From contig CP024912.1 of the NCBI GenBank assembly GCA_002813895.1, positions 1,240,001 to 1,304,000 on the forward strand: a stretch of DNA of 64,000 nucleotides, in the 5' to 3' direction. Positions within the stretch are counted from its first letter, which is position 1, and every line of letters begins with the position of its first letter. This document shows, piece after piece, positions 36,524-46,290 of the stretch. A model generated the notes under the pieces. It made no database searches. It was given only the letters and a program-made list of their open reading frames with translations, and was not told the origin of the DNA. Source of the DNA: Cyanobacterium sp. HL-69 (GTDB taxonomy: Bacteria; Cyanobacteriota; Cyanobacteriia; Cyanobacteriales; Cyanobacteriaceae). Made by a program: the position numbers and the translations under genes.

Positions 36524-37456
36524 TTGATTCATGCAACCTTGCACCAATTAGAAGTCTTTGAAACCGTTGCCCGTTTGCAAAGTTTCACCAAGGCAGCCGA
36601 GGAATTGTCTATTAAACAACCAACGGTATCAAGTCAGATAAAACAGTTAACTCAAACGGTAGGATTACCATTATTTGAGCAAATAGGAAAACAACTTTAT
36701 TTGACAAATGCTGGGGAAGAATTATTAAATACTTGCCATGAGATTTTTGCAAGACTTGATAATTTTGAGATGACAGTGGCTGATTTAAAGGGTGTAAAGG
36801 AAGGAAAACTATGTTTAACAGTCGTTACCACAGGAAAATATTTTGTTCCTCGTTTATTAGGCTCTTTTTGCCAACTTTATCCTCATGTAGATATATCTTT
36901 ACAAGTTACCAATCATCAACAAATCCATCAAAGAATGTTGGACAATAAAGATGATTTATATATCCTCAGTAAACCCCCTGAAGATATTGATTTGGAAAGA
37001 TATGCTTTCTTAGATAATCCTCTGGTGGTGGTGGCTCCAAAAAATCATATTTTAAGCAATCAAAAAAATATTTCTTTAGAGGAATTACAACCTTTTCCTT
37101 TTATTTTAAGGGAGATTGGTTCTAATACTAGAAAGGTAATTCAAAAAATATTTGATGATAACAAATTGAATATTCAAGTACGCCTAGAATTAGGCAGTAA
37201 TGAGGCTATTAAACAAGCTATTATGGGCGGTTTAGGGCTTTCAGTGCTTTCTAAGCATACTTTAACTTCTAGTTGTTATGAAGAATTATGTATTTTGGAT
37301 GTGAAAAATTTTCCCATTCAAGAAAGTTGGTATGTCACCTATTTATCAGGCAAAAAACTATCAGTAGTAGCTAAAACTTTTTTAGATTATCTTATTGCTG
37401 AAAGCATTAATTATACTGCTGAAAAACAATTTAATTTAGCCCACACTCATGGTTAA
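36524..37456 (+). CDS. ccmR: LysR-family regulator of inorganic-carbon uptake (CcmR/NdhR type)
   Basis: A 310-residue LysR protein. The HTH region is residues 1-60 (LHQLEVFETVARLQSFTKAA, then KQPTVSSQIKQL), followed by the effector domain (GKLCLTVVTTGKYFVPRLLG, LELGSNEAIKQAIMGGLGLS). The TTG start at 36524 is supported by GGAGG upstream and by family members that begin MIxATLHQ. Its close relatives are CcmR/NdhR and RbcR. Position directly before ndhF3-ndhD3-cupA favours CcmR/NdhR, which represses this operon in other cyanobacteria at high CO2, with 2-oxoglutarate, NADP and 2-phosphoglycolate as known effectors. RbcR remains an alternative. Confidence 0.82.
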   Translation: MIHATLHQLEVFETVARLQSFTKAAEELSIKQPTVSSQIKQLTQTVGLPLFEQIGKQLYLTNAGEELLNTCHEIFARLDNFEMTVADLKGVKEGKLCLTVVTTGKYFVPRLLGSFCQLYPHVDISLQVTNHQQIHQRMLDNKDDLYILSKPPEDIDLERYAFLDNPLVVVAPKNHILSNQKNISLEELQPFPFILREIGSNTRKVIQKIFDDNKLNIQVRLELGSNEAIKQAIMGGLGLSVLSKHTLTSSCYEELCILDVKNFPIQESWYVTYLSGKKLSVVAKTFLDYLIAESINYTAEKQFNLAHTHG

Positions 37457-37612
37457 TAGCTTTCTTTATTAAAGTAATGTATAGCGTTTATTTTTTATTT
37501 TTTAAATGGCAAAAAAAGTAAATAAAATGACACCTATTGCATGATAAGAGTTTTTAATTTATAGACTAAAAATTGTTAAATATTATTTTCAAAATTTATA
37601 ACTACTAACATC

Positions 37613-39421
37613 ATGGACTTTTTCAAGGATACTATTTGGTTTATTCCTTGCTATACCCTTATAGGGGGAATTGTAGCTTTATTGTGGTCACCTGGTATTA
37701 TTCGTCAAACAGGTTCGCGCCCTGCCGGTTATGTGAATTTGTTAATGACTTCTTTGGCATTTCTTCACAGTGTCATCGCTTTGTATCAAATATGGGATAT
37801 TCCGCCCCAAGATATTCGTTTTGTGTGGTTACAGGCGGCAGACTTAACTATCTCTTTTGATATACGGGTGTCTGCTGTCAGTGTGGGGGCTTTGGTGTTA
37901 ATTACGGGGTTGAATGTATTATCGCAATTGTATGCGGTGGGATATTTGGAGATGGATTGGAGTTGGGCGAGATTTTTCGCTTTGATGGGATTTTTTGAGG
38001 CGGGAATGGGTGGTTTAGCTTTATGTAATTCTCTGTTTTTCAGTTATGTATATCTGGAAATTCTCACCCTCGGTACTTATTTGTTAGTGGGTTTTTGGTT
38101 TGCCCAACCTCTGGTAGTTTCTGGGGCAAGGGATGCTTTTTGGACAAAAAGGGTAGGGGATATTTTACTATTAATGAGCGTAATTGCTTTGTATCCTCTC
38201 TCGAAAACATGGAATTACACTGATTTAGGCATCTGGGCAAAGACGGCAGATATTAACCCTACTATCATAACTGTACTATGTTTTGGTTTGATCGCCGGAC
38301 CTTTGGCAAAATGCGCCCAAATCCCTTTACAGTTGTGGCTTGATGAGGCGATGGAAGGGCCTTTACCTGCTTCTATTTTGCGTAATTCTATCGTAGTGGC
38401 GACGGGGGCTTATGTATTGATTCAGTTACAGCCTGTGTTGGAGTTATCTCCCATTGCTTCGGAGACTGTATTAGTAATTGGTAGTGTGACGGCGGTATTG
38501 GCGAGTTTAATTGCGATCGCACAGGTTGACCTAAAAAGAATCCTGTCCTATACTGTAAGTGCTTATATGGGCTTGGTGTTTATTGCGGTAGGTACAGACC
38601 ATCCTCAAACTGCTTTACTGTTGATTGTGGTATATGCGATCGCCATGGCGCTATTATATACCAGTATGGGGGCGATTATCCTCAATAGTATCACCCAAGA
38701 TGTTACTCAGTTGGGCGGTTTGTGGTCCCGTCGTCCTTTTTGTGGTATTGGTTTATTAGTGGGAATGGTAGCGTTAACCTCCATGCCACCTTTTGGGGGA
38801 TTTTGGATACTAAGTCGTTTGGCGGTGGAAGTAAGTTTTCCCCTGATGGTGATAATTGCGCTGGTAAATGGTTTGACGGCTTTTAGCTTGATGAGGGTTT
38901 TTTGTCTTGTTTTTCTGGAAGAAGCAAAACAAATGTCCATGCGTAGCCCAGAAGTTTTATGGCCGATGATAATTCCTATGATGATTTTAATGGGGTATGC
39001 CTTACATTTACCCTTGATTTTTGATCAATTTAACTTAATTACATTGAATCTCAATACAGGGATTACTTTAGCTATTTTTACTATCATTGGTATTATTTCT
39101 TCCGCTGTTATTTACACCAGAAAATCATCTGATTCTATTATTAATTTAGTACCCCAATCAATCCAAAAATTATTTGCTAATGATTTGTATATTCAAGACA
39201 TCTATAAAGTAACCATTATTGCTCTGGTAAATTCCACCGCAAAAGTGGCTAGTTGGTGTGATAAATACATTGTGGATGGGGTTGTTAACTTAGTGGGTAT
39301 TACCACCCTTTTCGGGGGACAAACTTTAAAATACAGTACGTCTGGACAATCTCAGTTATATATATTTTCTATCCTTTTAGGATTGGTATTTGTCGCCCTT
39401 ATCTTTGGTTTATCAGTTTAA
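37613..39421 (+). CDS. ndhF3: NDH-1 subunit NdhF3 (low-CO2-inducible CO2-uptake complex)
   Basis: A 602-residue proton-pumping antiporter-like subunit of thylakoid NDH-1MS. It has about fourteen membrane helices and the family core GLIAGPLAKCAQIPLQLWLDEAMEGPLPAS-type segment (LAKCAQIPLQLWLDEAMEGP), with functional Lys and Glu/Asp residues, followed by LIAIAQVDLKRILSYTVSAY. It starts the operon after ccmR, 157 bases downstream. Assignment as the inducible F3 form rests on linkage with ndhD3 and cupA. It couples cyclic electron flow to CO2 hydration. Confidence 0.92.
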   Translation: MDFFKDTIWFIPCYTLIGGIVALLWSPGIIRQTGSRPAGYVNLLMTSLAFLHSVIALYQIWDIPPQDIRFVWLQAADLTISFDIRVSAVSVGALVLITGLNVLSQLYAVGYLEMDWSWARFFALMGFFEAGMGGLALCNSLFFSYVYLEILTLGTYLLVGFWFAQPLVVSGARDAFWTKRVGDILLLMSVIALYPLSKTWNYTDLGIWAKTADINPTIITVLCFGLIAGPLAKCAQIPLQLWLDEAMEGPLPASILRNSIVVATGAYVLIQLQPVLELSPIASETVLVIGSVTAVLASLIAIAQVDLKRILSYTVSAYMGLVFIAVGTDHPQTALLLIVVYAIAMALLYTSMGAIILNSITQDVTQLGGLWSRRPFCGIGLLVGMVALTSMPPFGGFWILSRLAVEVSFPLMVIIALVNGLTAFSLMRVFCLVFLEEAKQMSMRSPEVLWPMIIPMMILMGYALHLPLIFDQFNLITLNLNTGITLAIFTIIGIISSAVIYTRKSSDSIINLVPQSIQKLFANDLYIQDIYKVTIIALVNSTAKVASWCDKYIVDGVVNLVGITTLFGGQTLKYSTSGQSQLYIFSILLGLVFVALIFGLSV

Positions 39422-39423
39422 GA

Positions 39424-39525
39424 CCCCCTAACCCCCCAGAATTGATTTATAAATATCACAACTTTTCTAGTTATTAGTGACAATTTTAAATTAAGTTCCC
39501 CCCTTATTAAGGGGGGCTAGGGGGG
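39424..39525. repeat. G/C-rich inverted repeat in the ndhF3-ndhD3 spacer
   Basis: The outer arms are CCCCCTAACCCCCC (39424-39437) and GGGGGGCTAGGGGGG (39511-39525). Inside the right part CCCCCC and GGGGGG (39498-39516) form a tight hairpin with a 7-base loop. Both foldings compete for the same G run. It separates two operon genes by 158 bases and could attenuate or stabilise the transcript. Confidence 0.65.
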
Positions 39526-39579
39526 ATCAAAATCTTTCATTATCCATTATCAATTTGAAATTATCCATTAATAAAATCC

Positions 39580-41013
39580 ATGTTAAACTTATTAGTAATA
39601 ATTCCCATAATAGGGGCGATCGCCCTTGGAATCTCAGCAAATATATTCAAAGGAAAACAGAGCCAAAATATAGCTTTAATTTCCGCCATTATTACCTTAA
39701 TAACCAGCCTTTATATTGGTTATAATTTCGATTATGCTAGTAACCAATTACAATATCAAACCCTATATGAATGGTTGCCCTTTGTCGGCTTAAATTACGT
39801 AAGTGCGATCGATGGTTTATCATTACCTCTAGTAATCTTAAACTGCCTTCTAATCACCCTTGCCATCTATAGCAGTGAATCAGGTACAAAAACCCTCACC
39901 AAACCCACCCTATATTATATCCTCATTCTACTCCTCACCTCCTGCGTCAACGGTGCATTAATCGCCCAAAACCTACTCCTATTCTTCATCTTTTATGAAG
40001 TCAAATTAGTACCCATTTATTTATTAATATCCATCTGGGGAAACAAAAAAGGAAGCTACGCAGCAACAAAATATCTACTTTACACCGCCTTTTCAGGTAT
40101 TTTTGTATTAACAGGCTTCCTTGCCCTTGTATTCCTTAGCGACATCAACAGTTTCGACTACAACAACATCCAAACTAATCTTCTGCCCCTCGCCAAACAA
40201 ATCATTATCCTCATTACCATTGTTATCGGCTTCGCCATCAAAATCCCTATTATTCCCCTCCATACATGGCTGCCCGATGCTTACACCGAATCATCAACCC
40301 CCGTATCCATGTTACTAGGGGGTATCGTCTCCAAACTAGGCACCTATGGCTTAATCCGTTTTGGCTTAGGATTATTCCCCGAAACATGGGTAAATATTAC
40401 CCCCTACCTTGCCATCCTCGCCGTCATTAGTGCCATTTATGCCTCCCTCATCGCCATCTCCCAAACCGACATCAAGAGGATGATAGCCTATGCCTCCATC
40501 GCCCATATCAACTTTGTTGTTTTAGCTATCGCTGCCGCTACCGACTTATCCATCGTAGGGGCAATTACTCAAATGTTTGCCCATGGTTTAATCGTCGCCC
40601 TCCTTTTCCACCTAGCAGGAATCCTCGAAGACAAAACCAACACCCGTGACATTAACCAACTCCATGGCTTAATGAATCCCTACCGAGGTTTACCTTTTGT
40701 GGGAGGTTTGATGATTACCGCTGTCATGGCAAGTGCAGGAATCCCCGGCATGGTAGGATTTGTGGGCGAATTTCTTACCTTTCAAGGTAGTTTTAGTGTC
40801 TTCCCCATCTATACCCTTATCTGTCTCATTGCCACTGGTTTAACCGCCGTTTACTTTGTTATTCTCCTTAATCAAGTCTTTTTTGGACGTATGGATAACA
40901 CCACAGGCTACCTCGCCAAAGTGCAAGTTAGTGAAAGAATCCCCGCCCTCGTTTTAACCGTTTTAATCGTTTTTTTTGGCATCAATCCCACATGGCTAAC
41001 TATGCTGAATTAG
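39580..41013 (+). CDS. ndhD3: NDH-1 subunit NdhD3 (low-CO2-inducible CO2-uptake complex)
   Basis: A 477-residue antiporter-like NDH-1 subunit with about fourteen membrane helices. Core motifs are FFIFYEVKLVPIYLLISIWG (functional Glu), IPIIPLHTWLPDAYTESSTP and ISQTDIKRMIAYASIAHINF (functional Lys). It is the partner of NdhF3 in NDH-1MS on thylakoid membranes. The gene follows ndhF3 after a structured G/C-rich spacer and precedes cupA by 273 bases that are full of short repeats. The D3 assignment comes from this linkage and length. Confidence 0.92.
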   Translation: MLNLLVIIPIIGAIALGISANIFKGKQSQNIALISAIITLITSLYIGYNFDYASNQLQYQTLYEWLPFVGLNYVSAIDGLSLPLVILNCLLITLAIYSSESGTKTLTKPTLYYILILLLTSCVNGALIAQNLLLFFIFYEVKLVPIYLLISIWGNKKGSYAATKYLLYTAFSGIFVLTGFLALVFLSDINSFDYNNIQTNLLPLAKQIIILITIVIGFAIKIPIIPLHTWLPDAYTESSTPVSMLLGGIVSKLGTYGLIRFGLGLFPETWVNITPYLAILAVISAIYASLIAISQTDIKRMIAYASIAHINFVVLAIAAATDLSIVGAITQMFAHGLIVALLFHLAGILEDKTNTRDINQLHGLMNPYRGLPFVGGLMITAVMASAGIPGMVGFVGEFLTFQGSFSVFPIYTLICLIATGLTAVYFVILLNQVFFGRMDNTTGYLAKVQVSERIPALVLTVLIVFFGINPTWLTMLN

Positions 41014-41016
41014 AGT

Positions 41017-41043
41017 AATTGATAATTGAGAATGGATAATTAC
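41017..41043. repeat. intergenic AT repeat after ndhD3
   Basis: TAATTGATAATTGAGAATGG and following bases belong to the dispersed family also seen near 19110 and 21080. Confidence 0.6.
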
Positions 41044-41173
41044 TTTGTTAGACATTTTCAATACTTTTAATATCTTAAAATCCCTGATAATTCTATGTTC
41101 TGACTTGTTTAGCATTTCTCAATTAAACTTTGTAAAAAGTCCCCCAATAACTGATTACTCGGATTTCATATAA

Positions 41174-41193
41174 CAAGGGGCTTAAGCCCCTTG
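41174..41193. repeat. 20-bp palindromic repeat, copy 2
   Basis: CAAGGGGCTTAAGCCCCTTG, identical to the copy at 22172-22191, followed by a run of degenerate CCCATTGCC units (41200-41240) before cupA. Confidence 0.85.
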
Positions 41194-41286
41194 CCTCCTA
41201 CCTCTTGCCCCTTGCCCATTGCCCATTGCCTATTCCCCATTGTCTACCCTAACTAAAACATTACAAAAATAACCGAAAAAATAACC

Positions 41287-42579
41287 ATGAATACCATCAA
41301 CCAAACTAAACTACCACCATCCAATCATCCCTTTGCGGAAATTGTCCATCGCTTAGAAGCAGGGCAATCCATGTTACCCGATACCCCAGAAAACCTAAAA
41401 CAAATTATTGGTATTTATAAAGCCTACGCCATTCCCATGGACTTTTATTGGCGGGATTTATTGTATATTGCCGAGAAAGTTTTTCTTAATCCTTTTCCCT
41501 TTTTTAAATACTTTATATCTAAAGAATATTTAGATATGCCCAATCATTATGCAGGGGAAAAAGCTGATTTACAAGTATGGCGAGGAAAGGCATCAGCTCA
41601 CCCAGAGTTACTCGATTTTATGAGTAAAGGTAAGACTACTAAAATGCCAAAATTATTTCATCATTTATTGCACGATCGCATTAATATGGAATTTGCAGAA
41701 GCCTGTATGAGAGCCATGTTTTGGCATGGAAAAGATATGAATATGGGAGGTTTTGATGCTTATTTAGACACCGAAGAATATCGCAATAATGCAGATATAG
41801 CTATTAAGGCTTACTTTAAATCTAACCCCGTTATGTTAGGTGTATATAAACTATTTCCTGACATGTTTTTGGAACAGGTAAAACAACTATCTTATTATTC
41901 CAATTTAGGATTATTTTGGGAGGTAATGTGTCCAGTATTTTTGGAAATGTCTGATTTATATGATGAAGGAAAAATGACGACGGTAAAAGAAGCCATGGAC
42001 TTTTTAGTTAATGGTATTTTTGCCGTGGCAAGTCGCCCCATTTATCATCATGCCTATATTGGCGGTAAATGTTACGAAATTATCCCCAAAAGTAAAGGCT
42101 TTAACTGGTTAAATGATGCCGCCTTACCCTATGTGGAATCAGTATTTTATCGCACCTCCCCCTTCCGTGGTACTAAATCCTACAATGCCCAAGCCCGTCA
42201 AGTGCCACAAAACCAAAAAGAGTTTCACTATGGTATTTTATACGCAGATGTTTTTCCTGTAGGTGGTGCTGGTATTCCTCCCACTCTCTTGATGGATGAT
42301 ATGTTGCATTTCTTGCCCCCTTATCTGGTGGATTATTACCGTCAACATTGCCGAGGAGAGGAAGATATGTTGATTCAATTGGGGGTAACATTCCAGCGCT
42401 CGATGTACAATGTAACTTCTGCGGTAATTCAAGCCCTACGCACGGCAACCTGTCATCCTTTGGATGATGAAAACCCAGAGAATTTATTAAAAAATCGTCA
42501 ATTTTACGAGCAACAATTGGACAGATTTTTGCGCCCTGAAGCCCGTTTAAGGGATATTCAAAGCCCTGACTATCGTTAA
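41287..42579 (+). CDS. cupA: CO2 hydration protein CupA (ChpY)
   Basis: A 430-residue subunit of the NDH-1MS complex that hydrates CO2 to bicarbonate on the cytoplasmic face of the thylakoid. It is soluble and has family features such as AIPMDFYWRDLLYIAEKVFL near residue 55, HHLLHDRINMEFAEACMRAM near 125, which holds His and Arg residues of the metal-site region, and RPIYHHAYIGGKCYEIIPKS. CupA and CupB are paralogues; linkage with ndhF3 and ndhD3 favours CupA, the high-affinity form. A cupS gene, often next in the operon, is not present here. Confidence 0.92.
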   Translation: MNTINQTKLPPSNHPFAEIVHRLEAGQSMLPDTPENLKQIIGIYKAYAIPMDFYWRDLLYIAEKVFLNPFPFFKYFISKEYLDMPNHYAGEKADLQVWRGKASAHPELLDFMSKGKTTKMPKLFHHLLHDRINMEFAEACMRAMFWHGKDMNMGGFDAYLDTEEYRNNADIAIKAYFKSNPVMLGVYKLFPDMFLEQVKQLSYYSNLGLFWEVMCPVFLEMSDLYDEGKMTTVKEAMDFLVNGIFAVASRPIYHHAYIGGKCYEIIPKSKGFNWLNDAALPYVESVFYRTSPFRGTKSYNAQARQVPQNQKEFHYGILYADVFPVGGAGIPPTLLMDDMLHFLPPYLVDYYRQHCRGEEDMLIQLGVTFQRSMYNVTSAVIQALRTATCHPLDDENPENLLKNRQFYEQQLDRFLRPEARLRDIQSPDYR

Positions 42580-42585
42580 TATTTT

Positions 42586-42625
42586 AATCCCCCTAATTCT
42601 CTTTTCCTGTGAGTAATGGGGGATT
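42586..42625 (+). terminator. possible terminator after cupA
   Basis: AATCCCCC (42586-42593) pairs with GGGGGATT (42618-42625) around a 24-base loop. Only A-rich sequence follows on the plus strand, so it may instead act as a transcript 3' stabiliser. Confidence 0.4.
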
Positions 42626-42733
42626 ATAAAAAAAATTACTAAAAATTTAAGATACTAAAATCTTTAAGGAAAAAACGATATATCATTACGGTTTACCTAA
42701 TCAATAAGTCATCTTTAACAAATATTAAAAAGG

Positions 42734-43492
42734 TTAAGCAAAAAAGATGGTTAGACTGGATAATATAAAAACTTCTGTCCATTCTACCGTGGCGCCATAG
42801 GTGTCTCCTGTATGCCCTTTTAGTTGCCAGTTAAACCATCCTCCCACAGCCAAAGCAATGGTTAAACATAAACAGTTGAGGAATAAAATAGTTTGCCATG
42901 GTTGATGATATGTAAAAATTTGTAACAAAATAAGGGGGATGATAAATAGACTACCTAGAAGCCAATCTTGGGGAATATTTAAGGATTGTTTGAGAAATTT
43001 TCCTTTGCCTTTTTCTTTTAGATAAGGGTAAAGTGCGATCGCACTTAATTGAGCCCAACGCCCCCAAGAAGTAGCCAAAAGTATTGCCAGATAAACCATA
43101 GAAGTCATTTCACTTAGGGCAAATATCTTCAAACCGAGGACAAAAACACCAGCCATCACCCCATAAGCCCCCGTAGCACTATCCGCCATTACTTCTAAAC
43201 GTTTTTCCGGGTTTTGGGTTGCCAAACCATCCGCCGTATCCATCACCCCGTCTAGGTGTAACCCTCCTGTAATATACACCCATGCCCCCACCACCAACGC
43301 AGATTTGGTCAAGGGAGGAACAGAAATGGCAGATAAGAAATAATCAACTACAATGAGTAGTACGCCGATGAATAAACCAATCCAGCCTAACCATAAAGGT
43401 ATTTTCTGAAAATTTAAATTCAGCCCCTTAGGAATTGGGATTATGGTGTAAAAGGCGATCGCACTTAGAAAAGAATTAAGAATTATTATCAT
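42734..43492 (-). CDS. cobS: adenosylcobinamide-GDP ribazoletransferase (cobalamin synthase)
   Basis: A 252-residue membrane enzyme that joins adenosylcobinamide-GDP and alpha-ribazole at the end of B12 synthesis. It shows GWIGLFIGVLLIVVDYFLSA, the metal-binding ITGGLHLDGVMDTADGLA, and GDTYGATVEWTEVFIL near the C-terminus. It has about six membrane helices and a normal length. The gene is convergent with cupA and not linked to other cobalamin genes here. I see no cobalamin riboswitch in the 400 bases upstream. Confidence 0.94.
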   Translation of the reverse strand: MIIILNSFLSAIAFYTIIPIPKGLNLNFQKIPLWLGWIGLFIGVLLIVVDYFLSAISVPPLTKSALVVGAWVYITGGLHLDGVMDTADGLATQNPEKRLEVMADSATGAYGVMAGVFVLGLKIFALSEMTSMVYLAILLATSWGRWAQLSAIALYPYLKEKGKGKFLKQSLNIPQDWLLGSLFIIPLILLQIFTYHQPWQTILFLNCLCLTIALAVGGWFNWQLKGHTGDTYGATVEWTEVFILSSLTIFFA

Positions 43493-43936
43493 TAAGGGTA
43501 AATAATTTCAAGAAAACTAAAAAAAAACGTTAAAATACCTGAACAAAAATGATATTTTAAGTTAAGATTGTGTCGTAGCATACCGTAAAAAATAAAAACA
43601 TCTGATCTAAGAAAAGATCAAAAAGAGAAATCTTAAGACGGTGGATGAAAAAAATTAGGCTCATTGGTAAACCATAAAAATAAAACAGACAACTGATCTG
43701 TTTTTGCCAAAGTCAGAAAAATTAAGGCGACCATAGACAACAGATAACCCTGTCAAACATAAGTGGCGATCGCCCTTTCATCATAACCATAAACACAATG
43801 ATTAAATAAAAAGAAAATTGTGTCAACTTAAGAAAGAAAAAATAGAATTAAGTCAGAGTTTTTATTTATGTGTTAAGACATAGATTAATTGACTACCAAA
43901 CAATATAGTAAGAGCGAAAAAAAAGGGTTAACAATT
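43493..43936. other. divergent intergenic region
   Basis: About 440 bases with no supported gene. A hairpin AAACAGA/TCTGTTT (43683-43703) followed by TT sits in the middle and could end a short RNA read from the left, but no promoter or conserved RNA motif is evident. A HIP1-containing segment lies near 43767. Confidence 0.4.
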
Positions 43937-44380
43937 ATGAAAAATCATCAGAACTATTGTCCACTACCAGCACCATGTATTATTGAGTCTGGCATTCTAG
44001 TTAACAAAGAAGACATCAAAAAATTAATAAATGACTTAACCCAAGTTCGCTATATTCACACCCTCGATGGCAAAGTACAAAACCAAGGAAAAGGATGGAT
44101 ACTAGAAGTATTCAACGATGCCACTCAAGCCACCATGGTAGTCAACAGCAGTCTCTACATAAACATTCAAAGTTTTGACTACTTACAAATCAATCAAATA
44201 TCTCCCCAAGAAGCTCATTTTAACCTAGTCCAAGACAATCGCACCCTTACCCTAATTCCCCTCGTAGCCGCCAGTCAAGACTCTTGTGCGGCAAAAGATT
44301 TCAGTTTTGAAAGTTTAGAAGCAATGCTCAACGAAGTTTTAGCAGCCAAACTAGACGTACAATTGGACGATGATTTTTAA
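43937..44380 (+). CDS. hypothetical protein
   Basis: I chose the ATG at 43937, giving 147 residues that start MKNHQNYCPLPAPCIIESGI; a longer TTG start at 43889 adds 16 Lys-rich residues without support. The N-terminus has two Cys in CPLPAPC. The middle (GKGWILEVFNDATQATMVVN) is strand-rich, and the C-terminus has a helix ending in an acidic DVQLDDDF. It is soluble. The next gene, tgt, starts about 100 bases downstream on the same strand. The family is not recognised, and no function can be proposed. Confidence 0.65.
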   Translation: MKNHQNYCPLPAPCIIESGILVNKEDIKKLINDLTQVRYIHTLDGKVQNQGKGWILEVFNDATQATMVVNSSLYINIQSFDYLQINQISPQEAHFNLVQDNRTLTLIPLVAASQDSCAAKDFSFESLEAMLNEVLAAKLDVQLDDDF

Positions 44381-44447
44381 CCCGAAACTGTCAAGAAAAG
44401 TAGCACAGAGGGATAATTGACAATAAACCATGGACAATTGACAATAA

Positions 44448-45581
<1,134 letters not shown>

Positions 45582-45944
45582 TGTTAGAGGACGTAAAATT
45601 TTACGTCCATACAGGATTAAGTTGAAATATTCGTACACAAAAAGTTTCATTATTCATTGTTCCCACCATTTCCTAGTCTGAGTTTTTCATCAAGCCCTAA
45701 GTAATCTTTTTATCGAAGAATAAATAAATTTTTGTGGGTGAATAATCATAATTAAATTAAGTAATAAAATCCTAGAAAACAACTAGAAAAAGATAATAGA
45801 TCAACATTAACCAAGATATAAATGGACGAATATAGATAAAATCAAAGAATAAAATTGTTCCAATTTGAAAAGAATGTTTTATCATGACATTAACGTTATC
45901 TAAACAAATCAGCAAACTGTAGCAATTTTTACTATTATAAAATT
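45582..45944. other. intergenic region with a perfect palindrome
   Basis: GGACGTAAAATTTTACGTCC (45589-45608) lies eight bases past the tgt stop and may be the transcript end, although no T tract follows. psbK, often next to tgt in cyanobacteria, is not present in this gap. The remaining 330 bases are AT-rich without a supported gene. Confidence 0.5.
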
Positions 45945-46235
45945 ATGAACGAATCTTATAATAACGCCTTAGAAGAGCAGTCTCTAAATCGTGATGAAAG
46001 AGTAAAACAACTCAAAAATACCATCGACACTTTGCACATTGCTGAACAAATTTCCCGTAATGGATATTTGATCACTAGCTCAGAGTTAGCTGATTTAATG
46101 GATATAAATGCCAGTGCCGTTACCAGTAGGGGCGAAGAATGGGCTTGGCGCAATTGGATTATTTCGAGGGTTAGGCGTGAAGGCAACCAAATTTTATGGC
46201 AATTAGAAAGGGTAGAAAAAATTTTAGATGATTAA
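45945..46235 (+). CDS. hypothetical protein, possible winged-helix
   Basis: A 96-residue soluble protein. After a charged N-terminal helix, ISRNGYLITSSELADLMDIN looks like the recognition part of a winged helix, and WAWRNWIISRVRREGNQILW gives the wing and last helix. A DNA- or RNA-binding role is possible but is inference from this pattern. It is a single gene with a strong terminator of its own at 46264-46290, and converges on larB. I know of similar small cyanobacterial proteins without assigned function. Confidence 0.65.
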   Translation: MNESYNNALEEQSLNRDERVKQLKNTIDTLHIAEQISRNGYLITSSELADLMDINASAVTSRGEEWAWRNWIISRVRREGNQILWQLERVEKILDD

Positions 46236-46263
46236 ATTCTCGTCAACCCAGACTCTATCATTA

Positions 46264-46290
46264 GAAGGCAATAGTTTGCCTTCCTTTTTT
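46264..46290 (+). terminator. Rho-independent terminator
   Basis: GAAGGCAA/TTGCCTTC, 8-bp perfect stem with a 4-base loop, then C and six T. It ends the gene at 45945-46235 and touches the larB stop codon on the other strand. Confidence 0.85.

Noticed and set aside
21200-41240. CRISPR-like array from ATTGATAATGG or CCCATTGCC repeats
   Set aside because: Copies are scattered or directly adjacent without regular unique spacers, and no cas gene is present.
43493-43936. Cobalamin riboswitch upstream of cobS
   Set aside because: No B12-box-like sequence or multi-stem structure could be seen on the minus strand leader.
45582-45944. psbK downstream of tgt
   Set aside because: None of the frames in this gap encodes a PsbK-like hydrophobic peptide.
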